Source: a virus
Reading direction: 5' to 3' (one strand)
Virus record (IMG/VR): IMGVR_UViG_3300025072_002799
Span: 47,203 to 111,202 of that record
DNA: 64,000 bases
The translations under genes and the position numbers were made by a program. Shown one piece after another: positions 34,044 through 43,031 of this stretch (the first letter of the stretch is position 1; every line of letters begins with the position of its first letter). The notes under the pieces were generated by a model. That model was given only the letters and a program-made list of their open reading frames with translations, ran no database searches and was not told the DNA's origin.

Positions 34044-34633
34044 CACACCATCCTCAAATCTAATTTTCTCATATAGCCATAATATTTTTCATAAGCCTTT
34101 TGTGCTTTGTCTATAAAGGACTTATGAATAGTGCCACTCATTTCTCTTGGCTCAAGATCCATATATTCCAATGGTTCTTCAAGTTCCAAATATTCTTCAA
34201 CAAGATTTAATCCTTCTTTCTTTACTAGATTATTCCATGTGAGAAACACGGCACCAGGAGTCATTTCTGCTAGTTGAGCAATTCTTCTCATGCGAAACAG
34301 ATAGTGATTTAATGCTGACGTTGGCGTATGTGTGCCAAAATCCACCATTTCATGCAATGAATTCAATGGTGGACGTATGAAGTAGACGAATTTTGAAAAA
34401 TCGACAACACCTTTATGAGAAAGCATTGAATTCATCAAAAGAGGGGTCATATAAGTTGCCAATGGGCTGTCACTTTTGTGTTCATTCATCATTAGAAGTC
34501 CCATAATTTCGTTGGGGTGTGAGAATGTATATTCAGTGATAATTGTTTGAACTAATGGGTTCCTATCCATTAGCTCAAATATAGCCTCATAGCCCGATCC
34601 GAAGTGGCTGGTAATAAATAAAAGTCTTTTCAT
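34043..34633 (-). CDS. Sulfotransferase-like candidate
   Basis: 196 residues. The start KRLLFITSHFGSGYEAIFELMDRNPLVQ resembles the strand-loop-helix of sulfotransferases, where a short P-loop-like turn precedes L..L..hP. The rest is mainly helical, with TPGAVFLTWNNLVKKEGLNLVEEYLEL. A conserved PAPS 3' site is not obvious, so the assignment is weak. It is coupled to the phosphatase downstream. Confidence 0.5.
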   Translation of the reverse strand: MKRLLFITSHFGSGYEAIFELMDRNPLVQTIITEYTFSHPNEIMGLLMMNEHKSDSPLATYMTPLLMNSMLSHKGVVDFSKFVYFIRPPLNSLHEMVDFGTHTPTSALNHYLFRMRRIAQLAEMTPGAVFLTWNNLVKKEGLNLVEEYLELEEPLEYMDLEPREMSGTIHKSFIDKAQKAYEKYYGYMRKLDLRMV

Positions 34634-34689
34634 CAAAATAAAGGAGTATTTTAATAACTATATTAGTCAATTAGAAAAAGGAAAATATT

Positions 34690-37335
34690 ATGGCTTGGTG
34701 GGATTTCTACAAATTATGGTCTTATACTAGAAGACAAGACCCGTTTTCACAAAAACTTCAAAACATAAACATTAGCGGTGCAGGCGTAACACAGCCTGAC
34801 GCTATACCAGATGTTCGTCAAGGTGGCGAATTCTGGAGTGGTTCAAAAGGAGTCATCCGTATGCGGGACTCCAATGATTTTGTTGATTTATCTACGGTTC
34901 AGAATCGCGTTTCTAGATATAAAGAATACGAACGATTAAGAGCAATGCCTGAAATAGAGACTGTAATGCAGATCTTTTCAGACGAAGCATGTGTGGCTGG
35001 CAATACTAAAATTGCCACCCTTGAGCATGGACTCAAGACAATTGCATGGCTTGAAGAACACAAAAGAGGCGAAAGATTCCCTGTTTACTGCTGGGATTTC
35101 TCAAAAGGAGATTACACAATCGGTTGGGCTTCCGAACCTCGTGTTGTAAAAGAAGCGGAGACAGTAAGAGTTAAATTTGATAATGGAGATGCAATTGTCT
35201 GTACCAAAGACCACAGATTCCTCTTAAGAGATGGAACATGGGCAGAGGCAGGCGATTTGGGCTTGGGATCTGAAACCATGCCATTCTACAGACTCAAGGC
35301 TGATACGTTCCTAACAGAAAATAAAAGAAGACAATTTCCTCGCATCTTTACATTCAAAGATGGATGGAAGCATGAGAGATGGTTTGTAAATCAGTGGAGA
35401 GATGGAGAGGTTGACCCACATACTCAAAAGTTGATGGAAATCATACAGATGATTGGTGCTGGGCTTAATACCCGTCAAATAGAAGCAAAGACAAGTCACC
35501 AATGGTGTACAATTAAAAAATGGCTAGAAAAAGAAGGCTTTAATTGGAAAGACCTACAGATCCTTTACAAAAAGAAGGACCGTCGTAGAGTTATAGATGT
35601 AGAGCCTTGGACAACTCAAAAGGTTTATGATCTCTCAGTTGAAAAGCATGAAAACTTCTGTACTGACTCTTGCGTTTTGCACAATTGCCAGAAAAATGAT
35701 GAAGGACATGTAATTGACATACACTGTTCGAATAAGAAAATAAAAGATGAACTAGAGTTCCTTTTCTACCATCGAGACATGTTGAACATCAATCGAAGGT
35801 TGTGGAGTTGGGCGAAAAATTTATTTATCTTTGGCGATTTCTTTATTGAATGCATATTGAATCCAGACAACCCTAAGGCTGGAATATTAAAGGTTCTGCC
35901 CTTACCTCCTGAAAGTGTATTCAGAATTGAAACCACAAAAGGAAAGTTGATTGAATTTCAACAAGGAAAAGAAGGTCCAGACTTCCAAGCGTTAACAAGA
36001 GCGCCTATTACGCAATCTACGGAGGCAGAACTTCAACAGTCAACAGCATTAAGATTCCATCCAGACCAAATCATCCATATGAAAATTGGCGAAGATAGAA
36101 ACGCATTTTATCCATACGGAGTGTCTTTGGTCGAATCCGCAAGGGGTCCAGCACATCAATTGAGATTGATGGAAGATGCTATGGTCGTATATCGCCTCAC
36201 GAGAGCGCCTGAAAGACGTGTATTTTACGTTGATGTCGGTCAATTGCCTCCATTTAAAGCAGAAGCTTTCATGGAACGCATGAAAGACATGTATCGTAAA
36301 AAGAAGGTTACTGGAAGAGGAAACAGAGAAGGTGGAAATGCTGTCGAAGAAAGATGGCACGCACCCGCTCAAGATGAAGATTTCTGGATTCCAATTAGAC
36401 CAAATACAAACACTCGTGTTGAAACTCTCCCAGGTGCTCAAAACTTAGGAGAAATTGACGATGCAGTTTACTTTAGAAATAAATTATTCACCGCTTTGCA
36501 ATTCCCAAAAAATTACTTAACTCAGGAAGACCCTGGACAGACAAGAATTACACTTTCTGCGCAAGATGTTAAATTTGCTCGAACTGTGGAAAGATTGCAA
36601 GATCCTATGACTGATGGACTAGTAGAAATTGCTCACAGACACTTGAGTTTGCGCGGGTTCCCAGAAGAAATGTTCGATGATTTGAAAATTAAAATGACGC
36701 CCCCATCTGATTGGCGAGAGCTAAGTAGAGCGGAAGTTATTACAAATCGTTTGAACAATGCAAGTAATCTCAAGGGATCTCAATTAATGCCTGACTATGA
36801 TATTTATATCGACTGGCTTAAGTTAGCACCTGAGGAAGCAGAAGAAAAATTGTCTCGTCTTAAGATCCAAAAACTTGAAGATCTAAAACTTCAAGTTCTG
36901 GCTTCTAATCCAGCACTATTAGGTGTTGGACAGCCTGGACAAAGCGATATGGAAGTTGGGGCTGATGGAGCAGGACCAAACCCAATGATGGGACCAGAAG
37001 GGGGAATGCCACCAGGAGGAGAAATGGGTGGGATGCCAGGAATGCCACCAGGAGGAGGAGGAATGCCACCTGGAGGACCGCCGCCTACAATGGCTATGTC
37101 TGATGGTGGACCACCTCCTGTGCCAGGAGCAGAGGGACAAGATCCTAATCAAATGCCGCCTGATCCTAATATGCAAGATCCAAACCAGCAAATGCCACAA
37201 GGACCTGGAACAATGCCAGCACAGCCAATAGCTTTGCCTGATGTCGAAAAAGAAGACATAAAGAAATATGATCTTGAAATTCAAGATTATGAGTCTGAGC
37301 AGGATGCTGAAGATGTTGATTATAGCGAAATGTAA
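34690..37335 (+). CDS. Portal protein (T4 gp20-like) with in-frame intein
   Basis: 881 residues, of which residues 101-332 are an intein, leaving a ~649-residue portal. The extein has T4-type portal features: MAWWDFYKLWSY at the start, RYKEYERLRAMPEIETVMQIFSDEA, then after the intein NDEGHVIDIHCSNKKIKDELEFLFYHRDMLNINRRLWSWAKNLFIFGD. The C-terminus has a long Gly/Pro/Met/Gln tail (~760-850) followed by an acidic end. The portal forms the dodecameric ring for DNA entry. GGAAAATATT precedes the ATG. It ends at a strong terminator. Confidence 0.9.
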   Translation: MAWWDFYKLWSYTRRQDPFSQKLQNINISGAGVTQPDAIPDVRQGGEFWSGSKGVIRMRDSNDFVDLSTVQNRVSRYKEYERLRAMPEIETVMQIFSDEACVAGNTKIATLEHGLKTIAWLEEHKRGERFPVYCWDFSKGDYTIGWASEPRVVKEAETVRVKFDNGDAIVCTKDHRFLLRDGTWAEAGDLGLGSETMPFYRLKADTFLTENKRRQFPRIFTFKDGWKHERWFVNQWRDGEVDPHTQKLMEIIQMIGAGLNTRQIEAKTSHQWCTIKKWLEKEGFNWKDLQILYKKKDRRRVIDVEPWTTQKVYDLSVEKHENFCTDSCVLHNCQKNDEGHVIDIHCSNKKIKDELEFLFYHRDMLNINRRLWSWAKNLFIFGDFFIECILNPDNPKAGILKVLPLPPESVFRIETTKGKLIEFQQGKEGPDFQALTRAPITQSTEAELQQSTALRFHPDQIIHMKIGEDRNAFYPYGVSLVESARGPAHQLRLMEDAMVVYRLTRAPERRVFYVDVGQLPPFKAEAFMERMKDMYRKKKVTGRGNREGGNAVEERWHAPAQDEDFWIPIRPNTNTRVETLPGAQNLGEIDDAVYFRNKLFTALQFPKNYLTQEDPGQTRITLSAQDVKFARTVERLQDPMTDGLVEIAHRHLSLRGFPEEMFDDLKIKMTPPSDWRELSRAEVITNRLNNASNLKGSQLMPDYDIYIDWLKLAPEEAEEKLSRLKIQKLEDLKLQVLASNPALLGVGQPGQSDMEVGADGAGPNPMMGPEGGMPPGGEMGGMPGMPPGGGGMPPGGPPPTMAMSDGGPPPVPGAEGQDPNQMPPDPNMQDPNQQMPQGPGTMPAQPIALPDVEKEDIKKYDLEIQDYESEQDAEDVDYSEM
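34990..35685 (+). other. Intein in the portal protein, endonuclease core not obvious
   Basis: 232 residues from C101 (block A, CVAGNTKIAT) to N332 (block G, VLHN followed by Cys+1). Block B is IVCTKDHRFLLRDG with TxxH; block F is QKVYDLSVEKHENFCTDSC. Splicing would join SDEA to CQKN. Between blocks B and F, no LAGLIDADG pair is seen. Instead there is a helix-turn-helix (MIGAGLNTRQIEAKTSHQWCTIKKWLEKEG, residues ~254-283), a likely DNA-binding remnant of a homing module. The splicing residues are intact. Confidence 0.9.
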
Positions 37336-37382
37336 AAAAAAATTGGGGGGCGTAAAATTAAAATTAAAACGCCCCCCTTTTG
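37334..37382. terminator. Bidirectional terminator with GGGGGGCGT stem
   Basis: GGGGGGCGT (37345-37353) pairs with ACGCCCCCC (37369-37377) around an AT-only loop, flanked by A and T runs. It lies between the convergent portal and PcfJ-like genes. The stem is the same GGGGCG-plus-AT motif that recurs across the window. Confidence 0.85.
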
Positions 37383-37385
37383 ATT

Positions 37386-39020
37386 TTAAAGATTAATTCC
37401 TCTCCAACTAGCTTGTTCTATAACTTCGTCATTGAAGTGTTCTTCGTCGAATTCATAATGTTCACGATCATCGAACGAAAATTTCATCGTACTTGCCACA
37501 TCGTGTTCATCTGCGTCGAAATTAGGGCTGTTATAAATTTCTTTCAATGAATCTACATTTACACAAAGCTCGAAAGGATATTCTCGCCCCTTCTTCGTAA
37601 CTTGGTATCCATCTTTGAAAATTCTAACATAAAAATGTCCATCTAAATCTTCCAATTGCTTAACTGCATCACTATATTCAGCCGCTTGTGACCCCCATTC
37701 CCATCCACGATAGGCAGCATCTTTTATGGCAGATTCAAGATCATCATCTTCCGCTATCTTCTCTTCTAAGCTTATATCATCATTCCAGAACTCTATATCT
37801 CCATCTTTCTCTTTTTGATCTAGGTAAGATTCAATTTTCTTTATATTTTCTTTGCTCAAATTTCCAATAGCTTCACTCATGTCAACATCATACCGTCTGT
37901 CAAAATTCGGGTTATCAAGATTGCTTAAATTAGATCTAAAATTAGCCCCATGACCTTCAAGACCTTTTTGGGTGTCTTCCCAATCCGACCAACTATCAAG
38001 CACAACAAATCTTTCTTTTCCTACAGTCCTAACGTTTTCCATAGATGTGCCTGGGAACAGATTTTGTATCCTGCCCATAAGATCTTCATCATTTTTTGAA
38101 GATCCCATCAAATAATCAAAAGGCTGATCCATATAAGGCTTTGCTTTAATAATTTTGTTTCTAATGACTTCATCTAAATCATTCATTCCAAAATTAGCCT
38201 CTGGCATATATCCTCCACCTTTAATAGATTCCACATATTTCGACATTAACAATGGAACAATCGCTGGGTGAAATTGGGGTGATGGCTTGTGGTTTCCATG
38301 CCCTTTCATCTCTCCAAGGACTTTATTATTCACAATAAAGGTCAAATGAACTCTATTTCCTTCATCCCTCAAAGAAAGTATGTTATCTCCTTCTCTTTCG
38401 CCAGCATTTCCGCAATGACCTCCTGCGTCAGCTTCATATCTGCAAGAGCCTCTACCTAAAGACAGCCATTTCCAACCTTTGAAGCCGGGGACTTTATCGA
38501 GGTTTATGATTGTATTCCCTTCACCGCCGGGAATTCTTTTTTTGGACGCCAACAATTCGTGCCAATGCTTGGAATCAGCACTCAGCATTTCTGGGGCGTA
38601 TGATGGGTCGTTTAATTTTGATAGTGCCGCAGCGTTCCCTGTATTGATTGCGTTAATAAGATAGTCCCCACTTTCTTCCATCCAACGCCTTGCACTATTG
38701 TAGCCTACAGCAGAGATAGCTCGAAACATCTCTTCTATCTTGGAGGGGTCTTTCTCTTGTTGAAGAGACTGTAAAAATTCATTATTATTTAAAGAAAAAT
38801 AGTGCAAAGACCAATACACGTAATAATTTACAAGTTTATCAAGCTGTTTTATGGCTGCTGGCTGCTTTAGAGCAGGGTATGCTGCCATTAAGTTGTTCCT
38901 ATATTCCTTCCTAAGAACCTTAACTCCTGCAACTGGCCACTGTTTAGATGTTTTAAGAAGTTGCGAAATAGCCTGAGATTCTATTAAAAATTGTTTAAAA
39001 TTAAGCTCAAGGGAAAACAT
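37386..39020 (-). CDS. PcfJ-like domain protein with capsid-targeting-like N-terminus
   Basis: 544 residues from the ATG at 39020, behind GGAGAA. LNFKQFLIES near the start fits the head-targeting motif (FLIE site). The centre (GRGSCRYEADAGGHCGNAGEREGDNILSLRDE, then LTFIVNNKVLGEMKGHGNHKPSPQ) resembles the PcfJ-like pattern of a HCG step, an ILSLR strand and a final KG-x-x-N-x-x-P. PcfJ-like proteins are widespread in phages and plasmids, with unknown function. The C-terminal third is acidic. Confidence 0.7.
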   Translation of the reverse strand: MFSLELNFKQFLIESQAISQLLKTSKQWPVAGVKVLRKEYRNNLMAAYPALKQPAAIKQLDKLVNYYVYWSLHYFSLNNNEFLQSLQQEKDPSKIEEMFRAISAVGYNSARRWMEESGDYLINAINTGNAAALSKLNDPSYAPEMLSADSKHWHELLASKKRIPGGEGNTIINLDKVPGFKGWKWLSLGRGSCRYEADAGGHCGNAGEREGDNILSLRDEGNRVHLTFIVNNKVLGEMKGHGNHKPSPQFHPAIVPLLMSKYVESIKGGGYMPEANFGMNDLDEVIRNKIIKAKPYMDQPFDYLMGSSKNDEDLMGRIQNLFPGTSMENVRTVGKERFVVLDSWSDWEDTQKGLEGHGANFRSNLSNLDNPNFDRRYDVDMSEAIGNLSKENIKKIESYLDQKEKDGDIEFWNDDISLEEKIAEDDDLESAIKDAAYRGWEWGSQAAEYSDAVKQLEDLDGHFYVRIFKDGYQVTKKGREYPFELCVNVDSLKEIYNSPNFDADEHDVASTMKFSFDDREHYEFDEEHFNDEVIEQASWRGINL

Positions 39021-39021
39021 T

Positions 39022-39363
39022 TTATTCTCCTTCTCCTCCGCCATCTCCTTGATCCCCAGCATTGTCAACCGAAGATGGTACTATCTCATCATCGGGTGGT
39101 CCGTTTTCTTTGTTGTTTGCTCCAGAGACATCGCCTAATCCCTTCTCAGAATCTTCTAATTCCCTATTTATTTCCTCATCTCCAAGGCTTTTAAGAAAGT
39201 CAACAGTCTTGTTTTTATATCCCTTTTTGACCGCCAATTCTATAACACTATTGAGACAATCTGAATTTTCATTCGCTGTCTCTATTCTCTGATCATTGTT
39301 CTGGAACTCGTCATTTTCATATAAACAGTCCATTGAGACAACGTATTGCGTAAAGGATTTCAT
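39022..39363 (-). CDS. Small protein with capsid-targeting-like N-terminus
   Basis: 113 residues from the ATG at 39363. MKSFTQYVVSMDC fits the aromatic part of the shared motif, although the L-x-E step is missing. The middle is an ankyrin-like helix (DCLNSVIELAVKKGYKNKTVDFLKSLG); the C-terminus is disordered and acidic. It ends one base before the PcfJ-like gene. Confidence 0.6.
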   Translation of the reverse strand: MKSFTQYVVSMDCLYENDEFQNNDQRIETANENSDCLNSVIELAVKKGYKNKTVDFLKSLGDEEINRELEDSEKGLGDVSGANNKENGPPDDEIVPSSVDNAGDQGDGGGEGE

Positions 39364-39510
39364 AGTATTTCCGTTCGTTTTTGGGCTTACATGCATACTA
39401 TATATGTAGCGAAAGTTTTGGTATTAAATTAATATTCATAAAAACACGCACAAATTAAAACACAGTTGCTTTAATATATTGAAAACAATCCGGCGAGGAG
39501 TTAAAAAGCT

Positions 39511-41364
39511 ATGAAAAGAACGCTTATAAATTTTGACGTGCTGAAGCGCATGGAAGAGGACTCCTTATCATCAGCAGAGGCAGAATTGGCCTTAGCCGAA
39601 GATATTGTAAGTTCCGCCCTAGATCAGGACATTTCTGGTCTGCACAGTTTCACTCGTGAAGAAGTCATTTACGAAACAAGAGATGGTAACTTCATACACG
39701 CAAATTACAAAATCGACAACGATAGCATTTTGCTTGAGAATATCGAAGAACTTGTAATTGATGAAGAATCAGAAAAACAAGAGGCAAGACAAGCACTTGC
39801 TAAAATGGTTGAAATGATATTAGACGGAAAGGATGAAGAAGCAAGCGAAGCGTTTGCTGAATACATCAACCTACCTTTCGTTGAAAGATCTTTCAACGAA
39901 GGCTTTAAGGTCGTAAAGTCCAATCCAACAGGAGGTCGAAGCAAGCTTTTCGGCAAGAAGCAATCTACTTCATTGATTAATGCCAGAACAAGAGGCAGAA
40001 AGAAGTCTTTGGCAAAAAGAAGCCCAGGTCAAAAAGCTGCTGCAAAGCGTGCAAGAGACAGAGTTAAGGGCAGTCTTGGCGGAAACAAGAGAGCAAGAGC
40101 TATCTTGCGTTGGGACAAGCCAAAGAAGAAAAAGATGGTCAGCGAATGTTTGAACCTGTGTGAAAGCGTTACAGATTACATCAACTATCGCGAGTTTGGA
40201 CCTGTATTGGACATTGTTCAATCAAGACTTGATGAAAGCAGTAATGTCGAAGCGTTGAAAATTCCTACTTACAAAGTAAGAAACGAAGCTAGAATTCTTA
40301 GCTTCAACTGGAAAACTTTGGATCACAAAGTTAAAAGACATCGCAGTGCTGGCAAAAACCTATCTGAAGACAACAACTTCTGCAAAGCAGTTGCCGATCT
40401 AAAGAGAAGTAATGCAATTTCCGACATGGACGCAATCGAAGAATCCATTGACACAATCGTGGCACAATGGGCAAACGTTCTTTACTTAACTCAAAATGAG
40501 TTGTCCAACATCATCGGTGAAGCACTTCACACGACTGGTGCTAAAAATTATGACGACGACATGTGCAACTTCATGGCTGAGGGAATCCTCAGAAAAGCTC
40601 ACGAAGCTTATACCGAAAAAGTTGACACAATCACAAAGTTGTCTGGGACTACTCTTAAGTCAGAAGAAAATCAAGACGCTTACGAACAATTCCGTGGTTT
40701 GGTAGATGGTTTTTATCCGACCCTTGACGAAAACGCTTCTAACGAAATGCAGGTCTTTGTTGACCTTTATAATGCAGTTCGTGACGTACACGAAGAAGCA
40801 GTAAGTCAACGAAACGATTTTGTTGCAGAGGAAGCCGAAGATCATCTAAGAGAACTTGGTGCAGTTGTTTCACAACAAATAAATCCTGATATTGAGCTTG
40901 CTGAAGAAGTAAGCGATTGGCTTTATGACTTGCTAGAAACCAACTTGGGAAGTAGCGACTGGAATGTGAGCAATAAGCCTCATATGACAGTAAGTGGCGA
41001 CCACCCAGATATGGCTAAGAAAGCTTCTCAAGGATACTCTCCTAAGGGCGACTTCTCTGGCGACTGGGGAGATTCTGCTCCTGTAAGCGATGGCAAGAGT
41101 TACAAAAATGGTCTTGCTGACCAAATGAGAAATAGATCATGGGGAAATGTTGGCGACAACACAGACCCAGGAATCAGCAATCCATACATCCCAGCAGGTG
41201 GAGATTTCACCATGAAGGGAGAGCCTGGAGTTGACAAGTCTCAAGACGGACTTGTTTACAAGTCTGGCAACACTTGGCCAGAACTTCAAAACCCATACAG
41301 TCCTTCAGCACCGGGTGCAGATGGATGGAGAATGAAGTCCGACAACTTAGTTATTGATCAATAA
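39511..41364 (+). CDS. Large head core/assembly protein
   Basis: 617 residues behind CGAGGAG. An acidic N-terminal region (1-120) is followed by a strongly basic stretch (INARTRGRKKSLAKRSPGQKAAAKRARDRVKG ... KKKK, ~160-215), a helical middle and a Gly/Asp/Ser/Asn C-terminus with NPYIPAGGD and NPYSPSAPG. It lies directly before the prohead protease, where T4 has gp67/gp68 core proteins. The basic block suits DNA or core binding. A role in the prohead core is inferred from position. Confidence 0.7.
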   Translation: MKRTLINFDVLKRMEEDSLSSAEAELALAEDIVSSALDQDISGLHSFTREEVIYETRDGNFIHANYKIDNDSILLENIEELVIDEESEKQEARQALAKMVEMILDGKDEEASEAFAEYINLPFVERSFNEGFKVVKSNPTGGRSKLFGKKQSTSLINARTRGRKKSLAKRSPGQKAAAKRARDRVKGSLGGNKRARAILRWDKPKKKKMVSECLNLCESVTDYINYREFGPVLDIVQSRLDESSNVEALKIPTYKVRNEARILSFNWKTLDHKVKRHRSAGKNLSEDNNFCKAVADLKRSNAISDMDAIEESIDTIVAQWANVLYLTQNELSNIIGEALHTTGAKNYDDDMCNFMAEGILRKAHEAYTEKVDTITKLSGTTLKSEENQDAYEQFRGLVDGFYPTLDENASNEMQVFVDLYNAVRDVHEEAVSQRNDFVAEEAEDHLRELGAVVSQQINPDIELAEEVSDWLYDLLETNLGSSDWNVSNKPHMTVSGDHPDMAKKASQGYSPKGDFSGDWGDSAPVSDGKSYKNGLADQMRNRSWGNVGDNTDPGISNPYIPAGGDFTMKGEPGVDKSQDGLVYKSGNTWPELQNPYSPSAPGADGWRMKSDNLVIDQ

Positions 41365-41372
41365 GGAGTAGC

Positions 41373-42074
41373 ATGAATCACTTGCTAGAATATGGCGTTG
41401 GTGAAAGCTCAATGCTACTCGTTGACTGTTGTGCCAGTGGAACTGACTTTCAATATGAACTTATTGAAAGTAATAGTTCCAACGGAAACTCAAAGTTCCG
41501 TGGAAAATTGCAAGAGGCAGACGCAGTTAACAAAAACAAAAGAATGTATCCTTTTGACGTGCTTAACAGCAATGTTTCAAGGTTGAATGAAGTGGTTGAT
41601 GCAAGGGGTTTGATTGGTGAGTTAGATCATCCGTCAGATTCCATCATCCACTTTGAAAAAGCTTCTCACTTAATTACTAAGTTATGGTGGGAAAACAAAG
41701 TCTTGATGGGTGAAGGAGAAATCCTTAATACCCCTCATGGAAAGGTTTTGAAAAGCCTCATGGAAAGCGGTGTCCGTATTGGCATGAGCAGCAGAGGCGT
41801 AGGAAACGGAACTTCAAATGAAAGTGGAGTTTTCGTTATTGGAGAAAGTTATAAGTTGATAACTTTCGATGCTGTAGCAGACCCAAGTACGTTTGCTGCT
41901 TTCCAAGAAAAGGTGGTAAAAGGCAAGCAAGAGAGTATTGCTTCGCAAAATATCACAGTTGAGTCGCCCAAAAATGAAGCCACGCGCATAGATATTAACA
42001 AAGATGTAGTTAAGGCTTTACTAGGCGGAATAATTAAAGAACATACCAAAGAAGCAAAAGCGAGGTTAGGTTAA
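41373..42074 (+). CDS. Prohead core protease (T4 gp21-like)
   Basis: 233 residues. The family pattern FRGKLQEADAVNKNKRMYP, then GLIGELDHP (H86) and VRIGMSSRG (catalytic serine at 139 or 140), and a following aspartate in ITFDAVADPST, match T4 gp21-type serine proteases. They mature the head by cleaving after (I/L)xE motifs and remove capsid-targeting peptides. It lies between the core protein and the scaffold and overlaps the scaffold start by TAATG. Confidence 0.92.
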   Translation: MNHLLEYGVGESSMLLVDCCASGTDFQYELIESNSSNGNSKFRGKLQEADAVNKNKRMYPFDVLNSNVSRLNEVVDARGLIGELDHPSDSIIHFEKASHLITKLWWENKVLMGEGEILNTPHGKVLKSLMESGVRIGMSSRGVGNGTSNESGVFVIGESYKLITFDAVADPSTFAAFQEKVVKGKQESIASQNITVESPKNEATRIDINKDVVKALLGGIIKEHTKEAKARLG

Positions 42075-43006
42075 TGGACAAAATCATTGAGGCTCTTACA
42101 AAGTTGCTTCCTGAAGATCAAGTGAGTGAAGTTTCCGAAGCTGTTACTGACATGATTGATGAATCAAAAGAGGAGCTTAACAAAGAGTACAACGATAAGC
42201 TAGAAGAAGCTTACGCTCAGCTTTCCAAAGAGCTAAAAGACGCCGAATCTGTCGCGGTTCAGGGCTATGAAGAAGCTTACGGAATCATCAATGATTTGCG
42301 TAATCGCCTTGAAATGCAGCGAGAGGAATACGAGGCCGCTCTTAAAGAAGGCTACCAAGAAGCATACGATATGCTTGTTGATGAGCGTGGCAAAAATGAA
42401 AATCTTGAAGTTGGTGTTTACGAAGAATACGAAGAAAAGCTTGGCGAAATGAAAGGCTACATCGTTGACAAAGTAGACCAATTTCTACACTACAAAGGTC
42501 AGGAAATTTACGAGAACGCTAAGCGAGATGTGCTAAGCGACCCACGTATGGCTGAACACAAAGTCGTGCTTGATAAAATCGTAGACTTGACTTCAGGTTA
42601 CTTGTCTGAAGAAGAAGCAGTCTTGGCAACTAGCGCTAAGCTAGATAATGCAAACAAGATTGTTGAAGAACTAAAAGGACACAAGAAAATTCTTGAATCC
42701 AAAGTTGTCAGACTAGACAGAGAAAGAAAAGAGCTTACGGAAGCTGTTGCTGTTGGTTCAAAGTTGTTGGCTGAAGCTAATGACAACCAAGAGTCAGTTG
42801 TTCTTGAGCAAAAAGAAAGAATACAGAAAGCTAAGGACATAGAAGGAAAAGGTAGTGGACACAATGGTCCGGTAGAAGTTATTGCCGAACACAATGAAGC
42901 CACTTCAGATAATGCCGACCAGAACGAAGACACTATCGTAGAAAGTGTTGGAGGAATTGATCTAGATCAACTCGCCGTACTTTCTGGTCTTAAAAAAGAA
43001 AACTAA
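42074..43006 (+). CDS. Scaffold / prohead core protein (T4 gp22-like)
   Basis: 310 residues, almost all charged helix with Glu/Lys/Ala (ELNKEYNDKLEEAYAQLSKELKDAE), typical of phage scaffolds, and ending in a small hydrophobic motif (GGIDLDQLAVLSGLKKEN) that usually contacts the capsid protein. Position between the protease and capsid genes matches T4 gene 22. It should be degraded by the protease during maturation. Confidence 0.9.
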   Translation: MDKIIEALTKLLPEDQVSEVSEAVTDMIDESKEELNKEYNDKLEEAYAQLSKELKDAESVAVQGYEEAYGIINDLRNRLEMQREEYEAALKEGYQEAYDMLVDERGKNENLEVGVYEEYEEKLGEMKGYIVDKVDQFLHYKGQEIYENAKRDVLSDPRMAEHKVVLDKIVDLTSGYLSEEEAVLATSAKLDNANKIVEELKGHKKILESKVVRLDRERKELTEAVAVGSKLLAEANDNQESVVLEQKERIQKAKDIEGKGSGHNGPVEVIAEHNEATSDNADQNEDTIVESVGGIDLDQLAVLSGLKKEN

Positions 43007-43031
43007 ATTAGATTCATAGAGGTATATTATT

